64,000 nucleotides of DNA. Origin: Alteribacter populi. Its GTDB lineage: Bacteria; Bacillota; Bacilli; Bacillales; Salisediminibacteriaceae. Numbering within the stretch: position 1 is the first letter of the stretch; the number at the start of each line of letters is the position of its first letter. A program made the translations under genes and the position numbers. Positions 59,115 to 64,000 of the stretch are shown here, one piece after another. A model generated the notes under the pieces. The model searched no databases and was not told the DNA's origin. It saw nothing but the letters and a program-made list of their open reading frames with translations. The stretch is from positions 2,750,368-2,814,367 of the forward strand of contig NZ_KZ293963.1 of the NCBI RefSeq assembly GCF_002352765.1, given 5' to 3'.

Positions 59115-59143
59115 TTTACAAAAAGTCGTTTATTTATTACAAT
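59115..59143 (+). promoter_or_regulatory. RND exporter promoter sharing the Xre-gene spacer
   Basis: TTTACA (59115-59120), a 17-base spacer AAAAGTCGTTTATTTAT, TACAAT (59138-59143). Compare 54977-55005. Confidence 0.65.
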
Positions 59144-59214
59144 GTCTATAAATTAATGGTTTTAAATGGAATATACGCCTTTGTGTGGAAAAACTTTAAG
59201 AGAGAAGGGGAAAA

Positions 59215-62200
59215 ATGAAAAGCCTAGCATTTTTACTTAATCGGAAGATCGTTGTCGGGTTATTTTCCATACTGATTGTATTAACGGGGGTCTTCGCGTT
59301 TCGAAGTCTGGAACTGGAAATGATGCCTAATATCACGATGGATATTGCGGCAGTTCAGCTGGATGGGGGCGAGTTAAATGTTCTTGACATGGAATCGAGT
59401 GTAACCAGCCCGGTTGAGGAGTGGATCTCTCAGGTCGAAGGGATCGAGTCTTTCACATCGACGACGACACTCGGCCAGGCGAACCTTCAGCTGACGCTTA
59501 CTGAAGGCGAAGGAGAAGAGGTCATAAAAGAGGTGGAGGTGGGCCTTTCACAACTTGTAAGTCAATTGACACCCCTTGAGGATGCACGTGCCTTTTTATT
59601 CACCACAACCAGCGGCAGCGATATGTTTTATGATTTTTACGGTGACGCGAGTATTGAAGAGTTGGGAGAATTAACGGAGAACGTAATCAAACCCCGTTTA
59701 ATGGGGTTAACAGAAGTTGGGAATGTAAGCATTACGGGAGCTCCGGAATCAGAAGTGACGCTTACTTTTGATGAGGATGCGCTGGAGGAGGAAGGACTCA
59801 GTATACGAACGATCACACAGCACTTGACGGAAGCGGAGAGAAGTGTGGCGATCGGCCGGCTGCCTGAAGAAGAGGGATCGCCGCGGTTAAGATGGAATCA
59901 GACGTTTGAGGATTTAAATGCTCTTGAGTCTTTTGAAATCCTTTCAGAAAACGGCATCAGTGAACTTGGAGATTACGCAGAGGTAAGTGTGGATGAAAGT
60001 GAAACACAAACAACAGCGTGGAAAGACGGGAGAAGTGATTTTATAAGTGTGTCGATTGACCGCTCTGACGATACGACACCTGTTGCTCTTGCCCGTACGG
60101 TCAGAACAGAAGTAGAAAAGATGAAAGAGGAAGGCATACTCGGGGAGGCTCAGTTACAGGAGTTTTTTGTGGCAGCGGATATGGTCTCGAATTCTCTTTC
60201 TGATATTCAAATCAATGTTGCAATCGGAGGTCTGTTGTCACTGGTTATTTTGTTTGCGTTTCTGCGAAACGTAAAAGCTACATCTATTATTGCTGTATCG
60301 ATCCCGCTCTCGATTTTACTGACCCTCACTTTTATGTACGTTTTTGGGTACAGCTTAAATATTATTACCCTGATCGCCCTTGGGTTGGGGATAGGAATGA
60401 TGGTAGATTCAACTGTTGTGATTTTAGAGTCTATATACCGGAAACTCCAAGCTGGATATGAACGGACAGAGGCTGTACTCCAGGGTACAAAAGAGGTAAG
60501 CACGGCTGTTATTTCTTCCATGTTAACGACAGTAGTTGTATTTTTACCGATCGGGATTTTAAGTGGCGATTTAGGAAAGTTTATCCTTGCCTTATCCGTC
60601 GTTATTGTTCTGACTTTACTTAGTTCATGTCTCGTGTCATTTACGCTTATCCCGGTTCTTGCAGCCAAAATATTAAAACACCGTGATAGAAGAACAAAAA
60701 TGAAAGAAAGCAGGATCACTAAAACATACGGTTTGTTCATAGAATGGATGACTTTCCGAAAATGGCGCTATTGGACGGTATCCACAGGATTCTTCTTTAT
60801 CTTTATTACATCTTTTGTGTTAATTCCATTCATTCCTACCAGCGTTATTCCAGATTTGTTGGACAGACAGTCGGAAATCATTATTGATCTGGAGAATGAT
60901 GTCACTCAAGAAGAGGTAGAAGAAATTGCAGAGGCGATCCACCTGGGCTTAACGGATGTACCGGATGTGGATAATTATAGCGTGCTGACACTTGATGAAA
61001 AAAGTCTTTATGTTTTAATTAACATGACACGTGACGACGCTGTAACCCTTCCGCAGGGGGACGTAAACAAAGCAGTCATGGATCATCTGGAGACGTTGGA
61101 ATCGGATTACCCGGTTGACACAGTTGCTTTTGCCGTTGATGCCGGCAGCGGCGGACATCCAATTGCTGTTCGAATTCAAGGTGAAGATCTTTCCGGTCTT
61201 CAATCCATTGCCATAGATTTGGAAGATGAGCTAAAGGGGGTTGAAGGAATTTCAGGTCTTCACCACTCCATGGGTGATTTTGAGGTAGAAACAATCGTGG
61301 TACCAAATAAAGAGGCCTTGAGTGACTATAACCTGAGCACAAATGAACTCTATCCCATCCTGGAAGATCAATTTTACAATTTTAACGGCTTCACATTAAA
61401 CATAGGCGGAAATGAAATGCCTGTATACTACGCTAATCATACATCGATTCAAAGCAGTGAAGAACTTTTAGAAACAACTATTAACACTTCAGAAGGGAAT
61501 GTGGAGATAGGTGAGTTTATTTCTTTAGAAAATGAAGAAGTGCCAGAGACCATCAGCCGAAGGGACGGAGAGCATGTTGTTACTCTTATGGCGGGTCTTG
61601 AAGGTAGGGATTTGGGATCGGTCTCTTCTGATATAAAGGAAATCCTTGATTCCTATGAAATGCCGGCAGGGTATGGGTACTCTTTTGGAGGGGAGATTGA
61701 ACATCAGCAGGATATGTTTATAGAGCTTTTCTATATTTTTGTTCTCTCTGTTCTTCTTGTATATCTGGTGCTGGCAATTCAATTTAATCATCTCATTCAT
61801 CCACTGGTGGTAATGTCTCTAGTTCCTTTTGCCATTACCGGGGCTTTACTCGGGCTGTTTATTACCCAAATGGATTTGAACCTCATGTCAGCTATGGGAA
61901 TTATTATACTAATGGGGATTGTGCTAAATAACTCCGTGTTATTTATCGATCGGACGAAACAATTAAGGCAGGGAGGAATGAACAGAGCAAAGGCACTTGA
62001 AGAAGCGGGTAAAAACCGTATGAGACCTATTTTTATGACTACTTTTGCTACTGCAGCGGCAATGCTTCCTCTTGCGATAGCCACAGGAAGTTCAAGCAGC
62101 TTCCAGGTCCCGCTGGCTGTGGTCATTATCTTTGGCCTACTGTTTTCAACCCTTATTACTTTGTTTTTGGTCCCTGCGGTTTACATGATTATGGAGGATA

Positions 62201-62286
62201 TCATTGGATGGCCAAAGCGATTCTTTAACCGAAAACGCCAAAAAGGAAACCAAAGTGAGATGGAAAACATGAAACATACTGGTTAG
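59215..62286 (+). CDS. RND family exporter (SwrC/AcrB-like)
   Basis: Proton-driven multidrug or lipopeptide efflux protein, 1,023 residues, full length. Twelve membrane segments in the usual 1+5+1+5 pattern with two large extracytoplasmic domains. Signatures: NITMDIAAVQLDGGELNVLDM early; IALGLGIGMMVDSTVVILES with the conserved Asp; and LMGIVLNNSVLFIDRTKQLR, NRMRPIFMTTFATAAAMLPLA late. ATG follows AGAGAAGGGG. SwrC in B. subtilis gives surfactin self-resistance. Divergent from the peptide operon, it is a candidate exporter or self-protection pump for these peptides, which is inference. Confidence 0.88.
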   Translation: MKSLAFLLNRKIVVGLFSILIVLTGVFAFRSLELEMMPNITMDIAAVQLDGGELNVLDMESSVTSPVEEWISQVEGIESFTSTTTLGQANLQLTLTEGEGEEVIKEVEVGLSQLVSQLTPLEDARAFLFTTTSGSDMFYDFYGDASIEELGELTENVIKPRLMGLTEVGNVSITGAPESEVTLTFDEDALEEEGLSIRTITQHLTEAERSVAIGRLPEEEGSPRLRWNQTFEDLNALESFEILSENGISELGDYAEVSVDESETQTTAWKDGRSDFISVSIDRSDDTTPVALARTVRTEVEKMKEEGILGEAQLQEFFVAADMVSNSLSDIQINVAIGGLLSLVILFAFLRNVKATSIIAVSIPLSILLTLTFMYVFGYSLNIITLIALGLGIGMMVDSTVVILESIYRKLQAGYERTEAVLQGTKEVSTAVISSMLTTVVVFLPIGILSGDLGKFILALSVVIVLTLLSSCLVSFTLIPVLAAKILKHRDRRTKMKESRITKTYGLFIEWMTFRKWRYWTVSTGFFFIFITSFVLIPFIPTSVIPDLLDRQSEIIIDLENDVTQEEVEEIAEAIHLGLTDVPDVDNYSVLTLDEKSLYVLINMTRDDAVTLPQGDVNKAVMDHLETLESDYPVDTVAFAVDAGSGGHPIAVRIQGEDLSGLQSIAIDLEDELKGVEGISGLHHSMGDFEVETIVVPNKEALSDYNLSTNELYPILEDQFYNFNGFTLNIGGNEMPVYYANHTSIQSSEELLETTINTSEGNVEIGEFISLENEEVPETISRRDGEHVVTLMAGLEGRDLGSVSSDIKEILDSYEMPAGYGYSFGGEIEHQQDMFIELFYIFVLSVLLVYLVLAIQFNHLIHPLVVMSLVPFAITGALLGLFITQMDLNLMSAMGIIILMGIVLNNSVLFIDRTKQLRQGGMNRAKALEEAGKNRMRPIFMTTFATAAAMLPLAIATGSSSSFQVPLAVVIIFGLLFSTLITLFLVPAVYMIMEDIIGWPKRFFNRKRQKGNQSEMENMKHTG

Positions 62287-62294
62287 ACCTCAAT

Positions 62295-62326
62295 AACGCC
62301 CCTATCACGTATGTAACAGGGGCGTT
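62295..62326 (+). terminator. RND gene terminator
   Basis: AACGCCCCT/AGGGGCGTT stem shortly after the stop; weak T-run. Confidence 0.6.
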
Positions 62327-62679
62327 CATGTATCCTTATGTTGGACTTTAAAGCATTAATCGTTTAATAGGTAACGGGGCTTTCCTATATCAGGGATATT
62401 CTGTGTAGTTATATCATTATTAATAGCAAAGCCTAGTAGAGCCCAACAGGAATATGTTGGTTATCTTCATAATACAGATGAGTTCATGAAGAAGGAGTCC
62501 GCAGCTAAGTAAACCAGTTAAAAAGAATGAAAATTCAAGTGTACTTGAAAATCAATAAGGAATAAAAGCCTCCCCTTATAGGGGATGAACATCAAAAATT
62601 AAACAACTTTTTTAACCCCGTCCTAAAATCGTGACGGGGCTATGCATATTTGAGGTTCTAAAATTAAATAACTTTATTG
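62327..62679. other. Intergenic region right of the island
   Basis: About 350 bases without a gene. A small hairpin CCCCGTC/GACGGGG at 62615-62639; nothing else recognised. Confidence 0.5.
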
Positions 62680-63044
62680 TCACTCTACATCACAGTCTTT
62701 AAAGTAAGACTGAATGGTCTCGGTTCGTCTGTCCGGAAGAACATCAATGATCTCTTTTGCCTCTACATCCACAATGACCGTTTGGAAGCGTTCGCCCCCT
62801 GCATCTCTTTAAACTCATCCAGTGCAATCGCACACGGAAGAACACGGCGCTTTGGTATTTCATGCTTATCAAAAAGACGGATGACCCGTGAAGAACTCAT
62901 TCCCGTTATCCTTCCTGCCTGAGTAAAAGACAGGTCTCCGGAAAGCGTCACCGCCTTCCGCCCGAGCCGGGTCCCTTGAAAAAGCTGGTCTCGGTACCCG
63001 TGAACCTTCTTGGTTTTGGCCTTGCACTTCGGGCATTGTTGCAT
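62680..63044 (-). pseudogene. Degenerate ISL3-family transposase remnant
   Basis: The first frame gives a zinc-ribbon start MQQCPKCKAKTKKVHGYRDQ, then RKAVTLSGDLSFTQAGRITG, SSSRVIRLFDKH and LPCAIALDEFKEMQG. A frameshift there continues as ERFQTVIVDVEAKEIIDVLP and DRRTETIQSYFKDC to a stop. The order matches ISL3 transposases, but a stretch between the zinc ribbon and the HTH and the C-terminal half are missing. A decayed element marking the right side of the accessory island. Confidence 0.7.
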
Positions 63045-63314
63045 ACGAACCTCCGTCCGAAGCTCAAACCAAAAGCCACCTTCTCCTGAATCCCATACAT
63101 CTACATATCGGTCTTAAATCCCTAATAAGTTTATGATAAATTTAGGTTGCACTTGAATCCCTCGCTTACAGTCTGGTTGTGGTGACTTTAGACTATCAAA
63201 GAGAGTGGATTCGATGCTATTTTTTTGTCCTTTTTTAAGGAATGGGTTAATCTTGCATGTGCCAATCCCCACCACAACATTCAGTATAGAGCCTAAATAA
63301 TAACGTTCAATTTG
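63045..63314. other. Intergenic, possible second element remnant
   Basis: A 72-codon minus-strand frame (63114-63332) reads VVVGIGTCKINPFLKKGQK and has no recognisable family or ribosome binding site. Probably more mobile-element debris; not supported as a gene. Confidence 0.3.
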
Positions 63315-63344
63315 AAAAAGCCTGGACTCCATCCAGGCTTTTTT
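63315..63344 (-). terminator. Terminator of the S9 peptidase gene
   Basis: Minus-strand stem AAAGCCTGGA/TCCAGGCTTT followed by TTT; directly downstream of the stop at 63351. Confidence 0.8.
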
Positions 63345-63350
63345 CGGCTT

Positions 63351-64000
63351 TTATTTTCCTGGTACGCGATGCTTTTCCAAAAAATCCAAAATCTCCTTAT
63401 ACACTTTAATTTCATTTTCTTTTTTGGAAAATCCGTGCCCTTCATCGTCTAGCACGAGGTAATCAACAGCCGTTCCTTGTTTTTGTAGTGCATCGACGAT
63501 TTGGTCAGATTCTTCTTTTACTACTCTTGGATCGTTCGCTCCTTGGATAACGAGGATTGGGTTGGTCATCGTAGAAAGATACGTCACCGGTGAATCCTTT
63601 TCAAATCGTTCTTTATCACGCTCTGGGTCACCAATCCAACGCTCCATAATTGGTTTCCAATGGTCTGGAACAGAATTGACGAACGTAAACAAATTCGATA
63701 CACCGAATATATCAATCACTGCCCGGAAGTATTCAGGATGTCTTCCGGCAAGTAACAACGTCATATAGCCACCATAGCTGCCTCCAAGTACAAATAACCG
63801 GTCTTTGTCACATTTATTCGTATCAAATAACCACTCAACCCCTGCAACACAATCAAGACGCGGCCCTTCTCCCCAGTCTTGTTCAACAAGTTTTACAAAT
63901 GAAGAACCGTACCCTGTGCTTCCTCGAAAGTTAGGAGCAAAAATAGAATACCCTTGGTTTAAAATGCATTGGAACATGGCACGGAATGTTTTTCTTTCGG
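63351..64000 (-). CDS. S9 family prolyl oligopeptidase-like serine peptidase, partial
   Basis: C-terminal alpha/beta-hydrolase domain; the frame is open to the window edge, so the beta-propeller N-terminal part lies beyond it. About 216 residues are present. Catalytic Ser is in LGGSYGGYMTLLL, Asp in QGANDPRVVKEESDQ, and His in LDDEGHGFSKKEN. NFRGSTGYGSSFV is typical of acylaminoacyl-peptidase-like S9C enzymes. Cytoplasmic peptide cleavage is the expected role. Confidence 0.88.
   Translation of the reverse strand, partial: ERKTFRAMFQCILNQGYSIFAPNFRGSTGYGSSFVKLVEQDWGEGPRLDCVAGVEWLFDTNKCDKDRLFVLGGSYGGYMTLLLAGRHPEYFRAVIDIFGVSNLFTFVNSVPDHWKPIMERWIGDPERDKERFEKDSPVTYLSTMTNPILVIQGANDPRVVKEESDQIVDALQKQGTAVDYLVLDDEGHGFSKKENEIKVYKEILDFLEKHRVPGK

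Larger units (their letters stand above)
58835..59214. promoter_or_regulatory. Divergent regulatory region of the peptide operon and the RND exporter
   Basis: 380 bases, AT-rich, no gene. Holds the peptide-operon -10 and leader dyad (58855-58900) and the exporter promoter (59115-59143). Confidence 0.6.

Noticed and set aside
60207..62126. Minus-strand frames within the RND exporter gene
   Set aside because: Hydrophobic shadow translations of membrane helices on the coding strand.

Overview
The window is chromosomal DNA of an endospore-forming Bacillaceae, probably an alkaliphilic or halophilic one. Spore-germination genes (cwlJ, gerQ), the Gram-positive coproporphyrin enzyme HemQ, bacillithiol deacetylase BshB2 with YojF, an LTA synthase, an S-box (SAM-I) riboswitch and strong Bacillus-type ribosome binding sites all point this way. 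Sodium-coupled symporters and very acidic secreted proteins fit a salty or alkaline habitat, but the genus cannot be fixed from sequence alone.

Layout. 0-15 kb is a core segment: a crotonase-family gene cut by the window edge, hemQ, cwlJ, gerQ, ywdK, a small unknown gene, ywdI, an oligoendopeptidase, an orphan sporulation-type sensor kinase, a YkwC-like dehydrogenase, an aldo/keto reductase, ung, a GNAT, an AlkD-type DNA glycosylase and a lone cheY. 15.5-18 kb holds a sucrose-6-phosphate hydrolase/fructokinase operon. 18-26 kb has an ATP-grasp ligase, yojF-bshB2, a small membrane protein, an LTA synthase, an M29 aminopeptidase and pdxK. 26-32 kb has a secreted M14 carboxypeptidase and a SAM-riboswitch-controlled metNIQ transporter with an M20 amidohydrolase. 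32-36 kb has two transporters (AGCS symporter, YjiH). 36-43 kb is a probable glucosylglycerate (or related glycerate glycoside) utilisation cluster: GH13_18 phosphorylase, CdaR-type regulator, glycerate kinase, sodium/solute symporter and an unknown protein. 43-52 kb is one giant secreted subtilase of about 3,070 residues with a PQQ-type propeller and five copies of a ~210-residue module. 52.6 kb is a 5-formyl-THF cyclo-ligase with an altered C-terminus.

Accessory island, about 53.3-63.1 kb. It is bounded by a broken gene on the left and a degenerate ISL3 transposase on the right. It holds (i) a PlcR-like RRNPP regulator followed by a small exported pro-peptide gene, a probable peptide quorum-sensing pair; (ii) a small Xre regulator plus a small membrane protein; (iii) a six-gene operon of four Cys-free secreted peptide precursors sharing a leader and a C-terminal tail but differing in the middle, followed by an SdpA/DUF5819-like protein and an SdpB-like HTTM protein fused to a DCC thiol-redox domain; (iv) a SwrC-like RND exporter. 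The Xre gene and the exporter have nearly identical promoters (same 17-bp spacer), suggesting one regulon. The likeliest reading is a cell-density-controlled, SDP-like peptide-toxin system with its own maturation proteins and an efflux or immunity pump. This is the most interesting part of the window.

Intergenic DNA carries several dispersed repeat families, including an 8.7-kb-spaced inverted pair and two MITE-like elements with target-site-like flanks, plus a decayed ISLre2 transposase. No tRNA, rRNA or CRISPR was seen.
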